From NCBI RefSeq assembly GCF_025421775.1, contig NZ_JAOEFX010000001.1, positions 496,001 to 560,000 on the forward strand: a stretch of 64,000 nt of DNA, read 5' to 3'. Below are positions 18,407 to 27,910 of this stretch, piece after piece. The notes under the pieces are model-generated. The model was given only the letters and a program-made list of their open reading frames with translations, made no database searches and was not told where the DNA came from. The stretch comes from Paenarthrobacter aurescens. GTDB lineage: Bacteria; Actinomycetota; Actinomycetes; Actinomycetales; Micrococcaceae. Positions within the stretch are counted from its first letter, which is position 1; each line of letters begins with the position of its first letter. A program made the position numbers and the translations under genes.

Positions 18407-18751
18407 TCAGCCATTTCGACCGCGCAACGACGACGAAAGCGCGAGCCTGGTTCTGTGGTTCAGCTGGGTCATCGCCTTGCATCGGGCGAAGAGCAGCAGC
18501 GTCAGCAGCCCGAGGGACGCCATGATGGTTGCCACGACGAGGGGGCCGAGGACTCCCAGTGCCGACTCGAGCGCCGTTGCACCGGCCCGGGTGCCGATGG
18601 CTGTGCCGCCGTTGAATGCGGCGACCGCCACTGCGGCCGCCAAAGTCGGTGCACCCTGGATCGACGAAGGCTGCACGCCTCGCGGGACGCCTGTCCAGAC
18701 CAGATTCCAAGCGGATTTCCACGTCATGTTGTCCTCAGCATGCCGATCCAT
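18407..18751 (-). pseudogene. C-terminal remnant of an MFS transporter
   Basis: From about residue 34 (plus-strand coordinate 18652 downward) the frame reads GAPTLAAAVAVAAFNGGTAI, then TALESALGVLGPLVVATIMA. This is the last two membrane segments of a drug/arabinose-type MFS exporter. The preceding 33 residues are unrelated in character and the first ten helices are missing. A truncated, probably non-functional copy. Confidence 0.55.
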
Positions 18752-18803
18752 GAAGAGGTGCGGGCCAACCCTCCACAGGAATGCAGCCTGCTAGCCTCTC
18801 CTC

Positions 18804-20267
18804 ATGCGCACAACGTCGGCACGAGCCAAAGCCACCGCCAGCGGACAGCGCGTACTGATCCTGTCCGCAGGCGTGGGATCAGGGCATAACAGCGCTGCGG
18901 CGGCGGTGGAGCAAGCATGTGCCGCACGCGATGACATCGCCGAGGTGCAGGTGCTTGACGTGCTGCAGGTGAGCAGCGTTCTCTACCGCGCGCTGCTGGG
19001 CAAGGGCTACTTCGTCCTCGTGGAGGATTTACCCTGGCTGGTCGAGTGGGGCTATGACATCAGCAACCCGCCGTTCCGGCGTCGTGGCCCGATCGACCCC
19101 TGGACTCGGGTGAACGCCGGCCCGGTTGTCAGTGCCATCAAGCGGTTCCGGCCCACCGCGATTGTCTGCACGCATTTCCTCCCCGCTCAGCTGTTGGCCT
19201 CACTGCTCCTTCGCGGCGTGGTTGATGCACGGACAGCTGTGGTGACCACCGACTATGACTTCCAGGGCCTGTCACTCACAGGCGCGTTCCATAAGATCTT
19301 TGTGGCGAGGGAAGAGGGAAAGGTAGAGCTCATGGCGCTCGGCCTTCCCTCCGACCGCGTCTGTGCTTCTGGAATTCCGATCGGCAAACAGCTCCTTCCA
19401 GCGCCCGTGCGCGATGCCAACAAGCCGCCGATGCTACTGATCTCGGCGGGCGCGACCGGTGGCGACTACGCTGTCTCGGTGGTGCGGCAGACGATGCATA
19501 TGCGCTCCGCGTTTACAGCCACAGTCGTGTGCGGACACAACGATGCGCTCCGGCAGCGCATCGAGACGCTCGTCGCGTCGGCTGGCGACCGCTACAGCGT
19601 GCTCGGATTCACTTCGGAAATGCCGCGGCTGCTTCAGCGCGCGGACCTGTTCGTGGGCAAGCCGGGTGGGCTCTCGGCGTCGGAGTGCATGGCCGCAGGG
19701 CTCCCCATGGTGCTTGTGAACCCGATCCCTGGTCAGGAGGTCCGCAACGGCGATTACCTCATGGAGCAGGGGGCGGCAGTCCGATGCAACGCAGCGGCAA
19801 CCATCGGCTGGAAGATCGATGGGGTGCTGCGTGAACCCGGCCGTTTACAGAAGATGCAGGCGGCGGCGCAGAGAACAAGTCGCCCCGATGCCGCGGCCGA
19901 CGTACTTAGCGAGCTGCTGGGCGGGCCGTCCCGTCCGCTGGTGGTAACACGGGCGGCGCAAAGGACGATTCTTGCCGCCAGCGAGCAGCGCTTCGTCGCG
20001 ACCGATCTCACGGGGCCGTCGTCCTTGGTCCGATTGGTCGACCAAGTCTCGGGCAGCACGGTTGCACTGCTGCAAGAGGAGGAGTTGGCGGATCTGCAGA
20101 AGCGCTACACGACCCCGGACGGAGACTTGGTGCTGCGCCCAGGCCGGGCGTCCCGGCTTCTCCATTGGGAGGAACGTCGGCTGGTACGCGCTATGCTGCG
20201 GGGCGAGGACACGCTGCCTGTCCGTGTCGAGGGGACCTTGGCGACGTTCCGCGATCTTCCCGGATAA
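18804..20267 (+). CDS. GT28-family glycolipid glycosyltransferase (MGDG synthase-like)
   Basis: A 487-residue protein with the N-terminal MGDG-synthase motif LSAGVGSGHNSAA at residues 20-32 and the nucleotide-sugar site GKPGGLSASECMAAGLPMVL with NPIPGQE. It resembles processive diacylglycerol glycosyltransferases and MurG and would add a hexose to a lipid acceptor at the cytoplasmic membrane face. After about residue 375, where family members normally end, it carries about 110 extra residues with no motif I recognise. It is convergent with the GH3 gene. Confidence 0.8.
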   Translation: MRTTSARAKATASGQRVLILSAGVGSGHNSAAAAVEQACAARDDIAEVQVLDVLQVSSVLYRALLGKGYFVLVEDLPWLVEWGYDISNPPFRRRGPIDPWTRVNAGPVVSAIKRFRPTAIVCTHFLPAQLLASLLLRGVVDARTAVVTTDYDFQGLSLTGAFHKIFVAREEGKVELMALGLPSDRVCASGIPIGKQLLPAPVRDANKPPMLLISAGATGGDYAVSVVRQTMHMRSAFTATVVCGHNDALRQRIETLVASAGDRYSVLGFTSEMPRLLQRADLFVGKPGGLSASECMAAGLPMVLVNPIPGQEVRNGDYLMEQGAAVRCNAAATIGWKIDGVLREPGRLQKMQAAAQRTSRPDAAADVLSELLGGPSRPLVVTRAAQRTILAASEQRFVATDLTGPSSLVRLVDQVSGSTVALLQEEELADLQKRYTTPDGDLVLRPGRASRLLHWEERRLVRAMLRGEDTLPVRVEGTLATFRDLPG

Positions 20268-20290
20268 TCGGCCGAACCACCCCGACTACA

Positions 20291-22564
20291 TCAGGCCGGC
20301 TTTCCATCTGAAATACCTTCCTGGTCAATCAGACCCTCCGTACGTCGCAAGCTGACGGCGTTCTCCCAGCTGTCCGGGCTGTGTTGGCTGGCTTGCAGGG
20401 CCCACTCCCCCGAGCGGGCAGACCAGCGCCGTGTGGTCGAATCGCGCTGCAGGGTGGGGCCCGCATCCAAAACGACCCGCACAGTGGTCTCCGCGCCAGG
20501 CTCCAGGGTCACTTTCCGGAAGCCCAGGAGCTGGGCCACAGGCCTACGGAGGGACACATCTGCCGCGTAGACCTGAACAACGGTAGAGCCCTTGCGGTTG
20601 CCACTGTTCGTTACGTGCACGTTCGCGTTGCCGCCTGAGTCGTCCAAGGCGTGGTCAAGGAGTCGGTGCTCGATGGTTGTATAGCCCAGGCCGAATCCAA
20701 ACGGGTACGCGGGCCTGTGGCCCTGGCCGTCGAGCCTGCGCTGGCCCCATTGGTTGTCATAGACAACGGACTTTGCCGTGGAGTCGAAGAAAGGCAGATG
20801 TGCGGTGTCCGTTGGCAGCACGAAAGGCAGCCGTCCGCCGGGCTCCTCGCTGCCTGTCAGCACGCTCGCGAGCGCGCGGCCGCCCTCCATACCGCCGTAC
20901 CAGGCAAAGAGGAGCGCTGGCACGCGGTCACGCCATGTTTCAGTGAGGATGGCGCTGCCGCTGACCAGCACGACGACGGTCCTGGGGTTCGCGGTGACGA
21001 CCGCTTGGATAAGCCGCTCGTCAGAGGGGCGCAGGTTAAGCGAGCTGCGGTCCCCGCCCCGGACGAACCGGGAAGCCAGGTGTGCGAGTCCGATGAACAA
21101 CCGTCGGAGGGGCCCTGAGCGGAATTCCCGACCGAGCACGCCCACGTCGACGCCTCCGGTGACGACGGATTCGCCCTCGTCGTGTTGGTTCAGGCCTACG
21201 ACGACGATCGTCGTCTCCGCCGCGGCAGCCAACGAGGCTGCGCGGCGTTCGTCCCGACCGTTCGTCGTGGTGATCCTGACCCCCGGCAGCGCCTCACGCA
21301 GGCCCTGCAGGGGCGAGACAGTGGAGGGGGGCCTTACACGGGATGAGCCATGATCGCCGAGGTTCGCTTGTGCCGCGAGTCGTCCGATTACGGCGAGATG
21401 CCGGGTAGCGGGAGCCAACGGCAGCAGCGGTGCCGCGCCGACGGCTTCGTTCTTCAGCAGGACGATAGACTCCGTCGCGACCTCGTGGGCAAGCGCCCGA
21501 TGGGCCGGAGAGGCGATGACGGCGCGGGTAGGGACCGCCGAGTCCCGGGTCGCGGCGTGCTGCACGCACGTGCGCAGAATGCGGCGCGCGGACTGCAGCA
21601 TGGTGGAACGGGCCAAGTCACCGTGGCGCAGTGCGGCCGGCAGCGCGCGGGCGCGCAGCAACCGGAGCGGCATCTCCACGTCCATTCCCGCCTCGAGGCT
21701 GACGACCGCATCGTGCGTACCGAACACCCAGTCGCTTGTCACGAACCCGGAGAAGCCCCACTCGTGCCTCAAGACGTCCGTGAGCAGGGCCCGATTGACA
21801 TCCATGTACTCGCCTCGCACACGGTTGTACGAACTCATCACGGAGTCTGCACCGGCGTCAACGACCGCCTTGAAGTGCGGCAGATACACCTCGTGCAAGG
21901 AGTGTTCGTCCACCGCCACGTCCACCTCAAAGCGCTCGTTCTCCATCGAGTTGAGCGCAAAGTGCTTCACGCACGCCATCGTATTCACCCGCACACCTTG
22001 GGCGAGTGCCGATCCCATACGGGCAGTGAGCACCGGATCCTCCCCGTAGCACTCCTGCGCCCTGCCCCACGCTGGGTGGCGAAGCAGGTTTACGCAGACC
22101 GAGGCCGAGTAGTTCGCTCCGCGCGCCCTGGTTTCCAGACCGATCGCGACGCCGACGCGTTCTTCCAGCGATGGATCCCAGGTCGCTGCCCGCGCAATGG
22201 TCACCGGGAATGCAGTAGAGGCGCCGATCACTACGCCGCGGCCACCGTCGCTGAACCGAATGCCCGGTATACCGAGCCGAGAAACCGCCCCGGCCACGAA
22301 CGGCACCCTGTCCAGCAGTATCGGGATGAACGGGAGCACCAATCTGGGCGAGTCGCCGTCGAGCAGCCCGAGGATCTCCCTATCCGTCATCATGGTTATC
22401 AGCTGGTTCGCCGCTTCGTCCGCAGTGAGCTCACCCGTCCGGACTGCCCGGACGGCATCGTCGTAGGGGCTGCTCTCTGCCGGCATCGTATCCGTCGAAG
22501 CCAGCTCTCGCGTTCGCGCTTCCCGCACCAATCTCCGTACACTGACGCCCGCAATAGTCTTCAT
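20291..22564 (-). CDS. Glycoside hydrolase family 3 beta-glycosidase
   Basis: A 757-residue GH3 enzyme with the SDGGRG segment at 105-110, KHF at 200-202 and catalytic nucleophile Asp278 in GFVTSDW. A C-terminal (alpha/beta) sandwich (ESIVLLKNE..., VVVGLNQHDEGES) and a fibronectin III-like tail (VHVTNSGNRKGSTVVQVY) follow. No signal peptide is evident, so intracellular hydrolysis of beta-glucosides or similar oligosaccharides is likely. An ATG at residue 27 (22486) is an alternative start. No transporter gene is adjacent. Confidence 0.9.
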   Translation of the reverse strand: MKTIAGVSVRRLVREARTRELASTDTMPAESSPYDDAVRAVRTGELTADEAANQLITMMTDREILGLLDGDSPRLVLPFIPILLDRVPFVAGAVSRLGIPGIRFSDGGRGVVIGASTAFPVTIARAATWDPSLEERVGVAIGLETRARGANYSASVCVNLLRHPAWGRAQECYGEDPVLTARMGSALAQGVRVNTMACVKHFALNSMENERFEVDVAVDEHSLHEVYLPHFKAVVDAGADSVMSSYNRVRGEYMDVNRALLTDVLRHEWGFSGFVTSDWVFGTHDAVVSLEAGMDVEMPLRLLRARALPAALRHGDLARSTMLQSARRILRTCVQHAATRDSAVPTRAVIASPAHRALAHEVATESIVLLKNEAVGAAPLLPLAPATRHLAVIGRLAAQANLGDHGSSRVRPPSTVSPLQGLREALPGVRITTTNGRDERRAASLAAAAETTIVVVGLNQHDEGESVVTGGVDVGVLGREFRSGPLRRLFIGLAHLASRFVRGGDRSSLNLRPSDERLIQAVVTANPRTVVVLVSGSAILTETWRDRVPALLFAWYGGMEGGRALASVLTGSEEPGGRLPFVLPTDTAHLPFFDSTAKSVVYDNQWGQRRLDGQGHRPAYPFGFGLGYTTIEHRLLDHALDDSGGNANVHVTNSGNRKGSTVVQVYAADVSLRRPVAQLLGFRKVTLEPGAETTVRVVLDAGPTLQRDSTTRRWSARSGEWALQASQHSPDSWENAVSLRRTEGLIDQEGISDGKPA

Positions 22565-22819
22565 GCCTAAGTCTGCACCCTGTTAATGCGCGTAGTGGGC
22601 GTGGCCGTTACGCGCCTGTGCCGGTCGTGGACTAGTCGGCGCGTCCGGCACCGTCGCAGTGGCGGAGTGGGGGATGGCTCCGCGCTTCACTGGTATCCAG
22701 AATCTGTGGTCCGATCCTCTGTGTAAGGGTGCTGTTCCCATCGCGCCGCGGTCCTGGAGCAACCTCTTTGCGACATATTCACGGAAGTTCTTGACCCACA
22801 ATGGCGGGCCTGTCATCGT

Positions 22820-23542
22820 ATGAGCATGAACAACCTGTTGGACAGCTGGACAGTTGGTCAGGGGGCCGTGGTGAGAGTGGGGGCCGCTGAGGGTGTTCTG
22901 GCCGCTTTGCGGTCCGCCATAGAGTCCGGGCAAATCCCTGTCGGGACAAAATTGGAGGCTGAAGCGGCCCTCGCCCAGCGGTTCGGGGTGTCCCGGACCA
23001 TGGTGCGCGAGGCGCTGAGATCGTTGTCATCATTGGGCTTGACAGCGACGCATACAGGCAAGGGCACGTTCGTAGTTGCCGACCGAGCCGTAAAAGACCT
23101 GCGGTTGGGGAAGTATTCGGCACAGCAGCTGCTGGAGGCCCGTCCCCACATCGAGATCCCGGCCGCGGGACTCGCGGCGCAGCGCCGCACCATCGAAGAA
23201 CTCGATCGCCTGCGGGAGATTCTGGAAGCGATGGAACATGAGGAAGAACTGTCCCAGTGGGTGGTTCTGAACTCGGAGTTCCATGCCAGTATTGCCCGCG
23301 CCAGCGGCAACGGAGTGTTCGCGACGATGCAGGAGGACATCGATGATGCGATGGCGAAACAGTCGAACACCTTGAACCAGGTCGTGGATCGCCGTAAGGA
23401 ATCCGGGGCCGAACATGCAGCAATTTTCGCCGCGATTGAACGCGGATCGGCCGATGATGCAACCCGTGCAATGGAGCTTCATTTGCAGGGCGTGGAAGTC
23501 GCCCTTGCGTCGGTCACCGTCACGGATATTTCCCATCTGTAG
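22820..23542 (+). CDS. GntR-family (FadR/FCD subfamily) transcriptional regulator
   Basis: A 240-residue regulator with an N-terminal winged helix (LRSAIESGQIPVGTKLEAEA, then FGVSRTMVREALRSL) and an all-helical FCD effector domain from about residue 95, including EARPHIEIPAAGLAAQR and NSEFHASIARASGN. FCD members often sense organic acids. The downstream fragment looks like the start of a dicarboxylate symporter, so the regulator probably once controlled organic-acid uptake. The start lacks a clear ribosome-binding site. Confidence 0.85.
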   Translation: MSMNNLLDSWTVGQGAVVRVGAAEGVLAALRSAIESGQIPVGTKLEAEAALAQRFGVSRTMVREALRSLSSLGLTATHTGKGTFVVADRAVKDLRLGKYSAQQLLEARPHIEIPAAGLAAQRRTIEELDRLREILEAMEHEEELSQWVVLNSEFHASIARASGNGVFATMQEDIDDAMAKQSNTLNQVVDRRKESGAEHAAIFAAIERGSADDATRAMELHLQGVEVALASVTVTDISHL

Positions 23543-23727
23543 CCAGACGTCCGCCCGCTAAGCCAGGACCCCCTACCGGCTTCATATCCACCCAGCACCA
23601 GTGGTCTTTGGACAACGTTTGTACTGCACGTTCGCGCCGGTACAAACGGTGATCTTTCACGCCCGAAATATGTGTTTGCCTGGCACAACGCAGTGCCAGG
23701 CATCCGATAACCGGAGGAATTCCCGTC

Positions 23728-23985
23728 TTGAAGAACAAAAAGAAACCAACGTTGTGGATCCTGGCGGCACTGCTGCTGGGCATAATCTGTGGACTTAGCG
23801 GGCACTGGCTGTTACCCGACGGTCCCCGGGAAGCCGCGGTGTCGGCTAACGTTCTGGGCATCGCCATCGCCACCGCCGTCATCGGCCGCCACCACGACAC
23901 CGCATCCACGAGTCAAACGATCCCACCTGCCGTACCAGACTCCGGGCTCTCCCCAAGCCCTGCGGCACAAATCCCAGTGCACTGA
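23728..23985 (+). pseudogene. Truncated dicarboxylate:cation symporter-like gene
   Basis: A TTG start with GGAGGA 10 nt upstream opens 85 codons. Residues 1-47 (MKNKKKPTLWILAALLLGII, then WLLPDG and ANVLGIA) look like the first helix and loop of a DctA/GltP-type symporter. Sequence then changes to His- and Pro-rich low-complexity residues and stops. A deletion or insertion near 23865 probably removed the rest. Placement after the GntR gene supports the assignment; homology is inferred. Confidence 0.5.
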
Positions 23986-24024
23986 CCACCATGAGTAACC
24001 TCTGACTGCAGCGAAAGCCCGGCT

Positions 24025-24486
24025 ATGACTACCACCGCCAATACGTATGCACCCCGGACCAGTGTCGAACGCATCAAAGCCCGTATCATCAACTACCTCG
24101 ACCGACACGGCGCCAGCCCGATCACCGACATAACGAATGCCCTACCCGCCTGCCGCGACACCATCAGAACCCGCCTGGCTGAACTTGAACAGGAAGGCAG
24201 CGTCCAAGTGGACATCCCAGCGGGCCAACGATGGGGGTCGACTCCTTACTATTCCCTCACCGCTCTTCCGACAAAAGAACACAAACCATTACAACCACCC
24301 AGAATAGCCGTGACCGTCTACATCAGTGACGCATCCGACGGTCGGCTGGACCTGGCGTTCGACGACTACCCGGGCCTCACCAGTACCGCCCGCAACTTCG
24401 TCGACATCCCCAATGCGGCCCGAACAGCAGCAGCCCGCCACACCCACCTCCCTGCAGAAACCTTCACAATCCTCATCCGCTTCTAG
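24025..24486 (+). CDS. Small winged-helix domain protein, function unknown
   Basis: A 153-residue protein whose first 75 residues form a likely winged helix-turn-helix: RIKARIINYLDRHGASPITD, then CRDTIRTRLAELEQEG and a beta-wing ending in PYYSLT. The C-terminal half (VTVYISDASDGRLDLAFDDY...) resembles no family I can name. High GC at third codon positions supports coding. It stands alone beside remnants and may come from a mobile element. Confidence 0.6.
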   Translation: MTTTANTYAPRTSVERIKARIINYLDRHGASPITDITNALPACRDTIRTRLAELEQEGSVQVDIPAGQRWGSTPYYSLTALPTKEHKPLQPPRIAVTVYISDASDGRLDLAFDDYPGLTSTARNFVDIPNAARTAAARHTHLPAETFTILIRF

Positions 24487-24989
24487 CACCAGACCCATGC
24501 ACTGCCAACCACCACGCCACGGAACAGCCAGAATGCCCCACCCGCATTTGTAGGCTGCACAGATATCCGCGGACACCTCAAACCCAGGCTCTCCCCCGCC
24601 GCGGATTTTCGGTATGTGAGGGGGCCTGGGTCCGCGTCCCAGGCTAGGGCGAGTCGGGTGAGCTCGGTGATCGTGAGGTCTTCGTCTGCGATATCAAGGA
24701 TGTACTCCGCCTCAACCGGATCTGAGCCGAGCGCTGCGAGAAGCCGGGCACGCTGAGGGTGCGCCCCTGACTCGCGCAAGAGGTGGGACTGCTGCTGCAT
24801 CCTGACCGTCCGTTACCCCGAGCGCGGCGCTGCTCGCCAAGAAGCTCCGGGAAGTCGGCGGCGAGATGGTTCGCGACCTTGCAGCAAACAACGTCGCGAC
24901 CCGCGGCGCCAAGGACACCCCGCTGCCTTCCTGACTCCGCAAAGGTTTGGCACAGACAAGCTTCCAGGCAGCGCTGATGATCTTGTGAC
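24487..24989. other. Gene-poor stretch with decayed coding traces
   Basis: No convincing complete gene. On the plus strand 24806-24934 reads as a 42-codon 3' end (SAALLAKKLREVGGEMVRDL..., ending DTPLPS) with a stop just upstream and good codon bias, apparently the tail of a lost gene. On the minus strand 24483-24800 is an open frame with a plausible segment (DIADEDLTITELTRLALAWD) but no ribosome-binding site. Both are treated as remnants. Confidence 0.4.
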
Positions 24990-25448
24990 TTACGGCGAAT
25001 TGCCACGTCGTGGTTTTTCGTCGTCATCCTCCTCGATCGGCCTTTGTTGGCGTAGAAGAGCCCGCAGCTCCTCCAGCAGTTCCAGCTGTTGGCTGTTGAT
25101 GGCCATGAGCCGGTCGATCTCCGTCTTGGCCTGCACGTCAGTGTCGTAGTCGTGCTGGGCCATGGCTGCCGCTATGGCGTCCTGCCTTTTCGCGGCGATG
25201 AGCAGAATAGCGCCCTGGAGGCCTGCCAACATGGACAGGAAGAGATTCAGCAGGATGAAAGGGTAAGGGTCCCAGGCATCCTCGGCCAGCAGGTATGAAT
25301 TGACGGCGGCCCAGACCAGCATCACCAGGACGAAAGATCCAACAAAGATCCAGCTGCCCATGCCGTTGCGGAGGTAGTCGGCTGCCCGCTCACCCCTGCT
25401 CAGGCCGGCTTGGTGCTGACCGTGCCAAGTACTCTCCCGCTCACTCAT
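24990..25448 (-). CDS. DUF1003 membrane protein
   Basis: About 152 residues. Two hydrophobic helices around SWIFVGSFVLVMLVWAAVNS and PFILLNLFLSMLAGLQGAIL match the DUF1003 pattern, followed by the conserved KRQDAIAAAMAQHDYDTD and a charged coiled-coil tail (QQLELLEELRALLRQQ). Function is unknown in the family; some members neighbour Mg2+ or ion-homeostasis genes. It lies just downstream of phosphoketolase on the same strand with a 40-bp gap. Confidence 0.8.
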   Translation of the reverse strand: MSERESTWHGQHQAGLSRGERAADYLRNGMGSWIFVGSFVLVMLVWAAVNSYLLAEDAWDPYPFILLNLFLSMLAGLQGAILLIAAKRQDAIAAAMAQHDYDTDVQAKTEIDRLMAINSQQLELLEELRALLRQQRPIEEDDDEKPRRGNSP

Positions 25449-25488
25449 GAGCACAGACTATGAACACTGAACCCGGGTTGGAAGCCTG

Positions 25489-27903
25489 CTACTGCTGCGT
25501 CCACACCCAGTCCCTGATCTCGGGAAGGTCTTCAAAGTGCTCCCGGATATAGCGGGAATGGGCGTCCAGCTGCGTCCTGCAATGCTCCAGCAGTTGGTCC
25601 GCCCCTGTGAAGTGCCCATGGGTGCGGCGCAGCGCTTCCATCACCAAGTGGTACCTGCTGACTTTGTTCAACACCACCATGTCGAATGGCGTTGTTGTGG
25701 TTCCTTGCTCGTTGTAACCCCGAACATGGAAGCGCTCGGGCTGCGGGCGACCATGCAGGAGTTGGTGTAAAGCCCTCGCGTACCCGTGCCAGGCCATCAC
25801 CACATCCACATCCGCGGTGAAGAGTTCTTCGAACTTTTCTCCGGCCAACCCGTGTGGATGCGTGTCTGGAGGCGGCAGCACCATGGCATCCATGACGTTG
25901 ACTACGCGGACGGACATGTCCGGGATGTGCTTCTTGAGGAGCCATGCGGCCGCCAGGGTCTCCTGCGTGGGAACGTCTCCGGCACATGCCAGGACAATAT
26001 CCGGCCCCCTGCCGGCCGCGGTCCCGGTTTCATTGCCGGCCCAATCCCAGGTGGATGCGCCCACGGCTGCATGCTCCCGTGCCTCTTCGAGCGTCAGGTA
26101 TTGCGGATGTTCCTGCTTATCGATCACTACAAGGTTCACGTAGTCCTTGCTGTGGAGCATGTGTTCCGCGGTGACCAAGAGGGTGTTCGCATCGGGAGGG
26201 AAATAGACACGAATGACGGTGCTGGACAGTGACAGAACCGTATCGATGAGGCCAGGGCCCTGATGGCTGAAACCATTGTGATCGTTTCGCCAGCAAGTAG
26301 AGGTCAGCAGGATGTTCAGGCTGGGCACGGGCGCCCGCCATTCCAAGTCCCTTGCGTGCTGCAGCCACTTGGCGTGCTGAATGGTCATGGAAGCACTAAC
26401 CATCGCAAACGCCTCATAACTGGCGAACAAGCCGTGCCTGCCGGTCAGCACATATCCTTCCAGCCACCCTTGGCACAGGTGTTCGGACAGGACTTCCATC
26501 ACGCGTCCGCTGGCGGAAACATGATCGACTGCGAGCGCGGCCTCGGTGGAGGCGGCTGGTTCGAGAAGGCACCGCTCAGTGGCTTCGAAGACTGCGCCGA
26601 GCCTGTTGCTGTTGGTTTCGTCCGGGCAGAACAGACGGAACCTGGGGTCACTGGCAGTATCAAGGTAGATATCCCGCAGCATCTCCCCCAACGGTCTGGT
26701 GCTCCCGTGCATCACTGCCCCGCGGGGAACCACCTCGATGGCATACCGGCCAAGATCGGGGATGACGAGGTTCCGGCTTCCCATCCCGCGGCTGGCGGGC
26801 AGTGCGCCCATGCGGAGATCGCCTGTTGGGGCGAGTTGTGCGAGCTCGGGGATAAGGCGCCCGTCGGCGTCGAAAAGATCTTCCGGACGATAGGAACGCA
26901 TCCATGCTTCAAGTTGCCTTAGGTGCTCGGGATTCTCCTTGACACCGGCCAACGGGACTTGATGGGAGCGGTGGGTTCCCTCTACGGGCTTTCCATCTAC
27001 TGTCGCCGGTCCTGTCCATCCCTTGGGGGTGCGCAGGATGATGGCGGGCCATCGTGCGGGTCCGGTGACTCCCTCCGTGCGGGCGTGGGACTGGATTGCG
27101 CGGATCGAAGCGTAGGCAGAGTCCAACGCTGAGGCGAGGGCGGGGTGGACGAGGGCTGGGTCGTCGCCGGAGACGATGACGGGATCCCAGCCGTGCGCTT
27201 CGAGCAATGACGCCACGTCCGTGTTCGACCGCCTGCCCAGCACGGTGGGGCCGGAGATCTTATGCCCGTTGAGGTGCAGGATGGGAAGTACTGCCCCGTC
27301 CCTGAGCGGGTTGATGAACGAGGGCGCCTTCCAGGAGCCCTCGAGCGGACCGGTTTCTGCCTCTCCATCACCAACGACGCAGGCAACGATCAGGTCCGGA
27401 TTGTCCATGGCCGCGCCGGTGGCATGCATGAGGGAATAGCCCAGTTCGCCGCCCTCATGGATGGAGCCGGGCGTGGCCGGGCCGACGTGGCTGGCGATGC
27501 CTCCCGGCGTCGAAAACTGCCGGACCAGTTTCCGAAGCCCTTTCAGGTCTTGGCCAACGGGCGGATAAACCTCCGAGTAGCTGCCTTCCAGGTAGGTATT
27601 GGCGACGACGGCGGGACCTCCGTGGCCTGGGCCCGTCACCATGAGGACTTCCGCACTGGTGCGACGAATGAGGCGGTTAAGGTGTGCGTAGATCAGCGAT
27701 AAGCCCGGGCTGGTACCCCAGTGGCCCAAGAGCCTGGGCTTGATGTGCTCTACTTGCAGCGGCTCCCGGAGCAGGGGGTTCTCCTGCAGATAGATCTGCG
27801 CCACGGTCAGGTAGTTGGCTGCGGACCAATAGCGGTGCAGGAGGTCAAAGTTCCCGGCATCCGGCACGGTGTTTGTGGCGGTGCTGTTCTCATCCAGGCT
27901 CAT
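25489..27903 (-). CDS. xfp: Phosphoketolase (Xfp/Xpk family)
   Basis: An 804-residue thiamine-diphosphate enzyme splitting xylulose-5-phosphate (and usually fructose-6-phosphate) with phosphate to give acetyl phosphate. Visible hallmarks are the GPGHGGPAVVANTYLEGSYS segment, the TPP/Mg motif GDGEAETGPLEGSWK ending with the Asn of HLNGHKI, and the C-terminal RGYNEQGTTTTPFDMVVLN. Start is the ATG at 27903 with GGAAGG upstream, 7 nt after the ackA stop. Acetyl phosphate made here is the AckA substrate, so the pair gives ATP by substrate-level phosphorylation. Confidence 0.93.
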   Translation of the reverse strand: MSLDENSTATNTVPDAGNFDLLHRYWSAANYLTVAQIYLQENPLLREPLQVEHIKPRLLGHWGTSPGLSLIYAHLNRLIRRTSAEVLMVTGPGHGGPAVVANTYLEGSYSEVYPPVGQDLKGLRKLVRQFSTPGGIASHVGPATPGSIHEGGELGYSLMHATGAAMDNPDLIVACVVGDGEAETGPLEGSWKAPSFINPLRDGAVLPILHLNGHKISGPTVLGRRSNTDVASLLEAHGWDPVIVSGDDPALVHPALASALDSAYASIRAIQSHARTEGVTGPARWPAIILRTPKGWTGPATVDGKPVEGTHRSHQVPLAGVKENPEHLRQLEAWMRSYRPEDLFDADGRLIPELAQLAPTGDLRMGALPASRGMGSRNLVIPDLGRYAIEVVPRGAVMHGSTRPLGEMLRDIYLDTASDPRFRLFCPDETNSNRLGAVFEATERCLLEPAASTEAALAVDHVSASGRVMEVLSEHLCQGWLEGYVLTGRHGLFASYEAFAMVSASMTIQHAKWLQHARDLEWRAPVPSLNILLTSTCWRNDHNGFSHQGPGLIDTVLSLSSTVIRVYFPPDANTLLVTAEHMLHSKDYVNLVVIDKQEHPQYLTLEEAREHAAVGASTWDWAGNETGTAAGRGPDIVLACAGDVPTQETLAAAWLLKKHIPDMSVRVVNVMDAMVLPPPDTHPHGLAGEKFEELFTADVDVVMAWHGYARALHQLLHGRPQPERFHVRGYNEQGTTTTPFDMVVLNKVSRYHLVMEALRRTHGHFTGADQLLEHCRTQLDAHSRYIREHFEDLPEIRDWVWTQQ

Positions 27904-27910
27904 GTCGCGA

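Noticed and set aside
24483..24800. 105-codon minus-strand frame
   Set aside because: No ribosome-binding site, overlaps the winged-helix gene and has an anomalous C-terminus; treated as a remnant.
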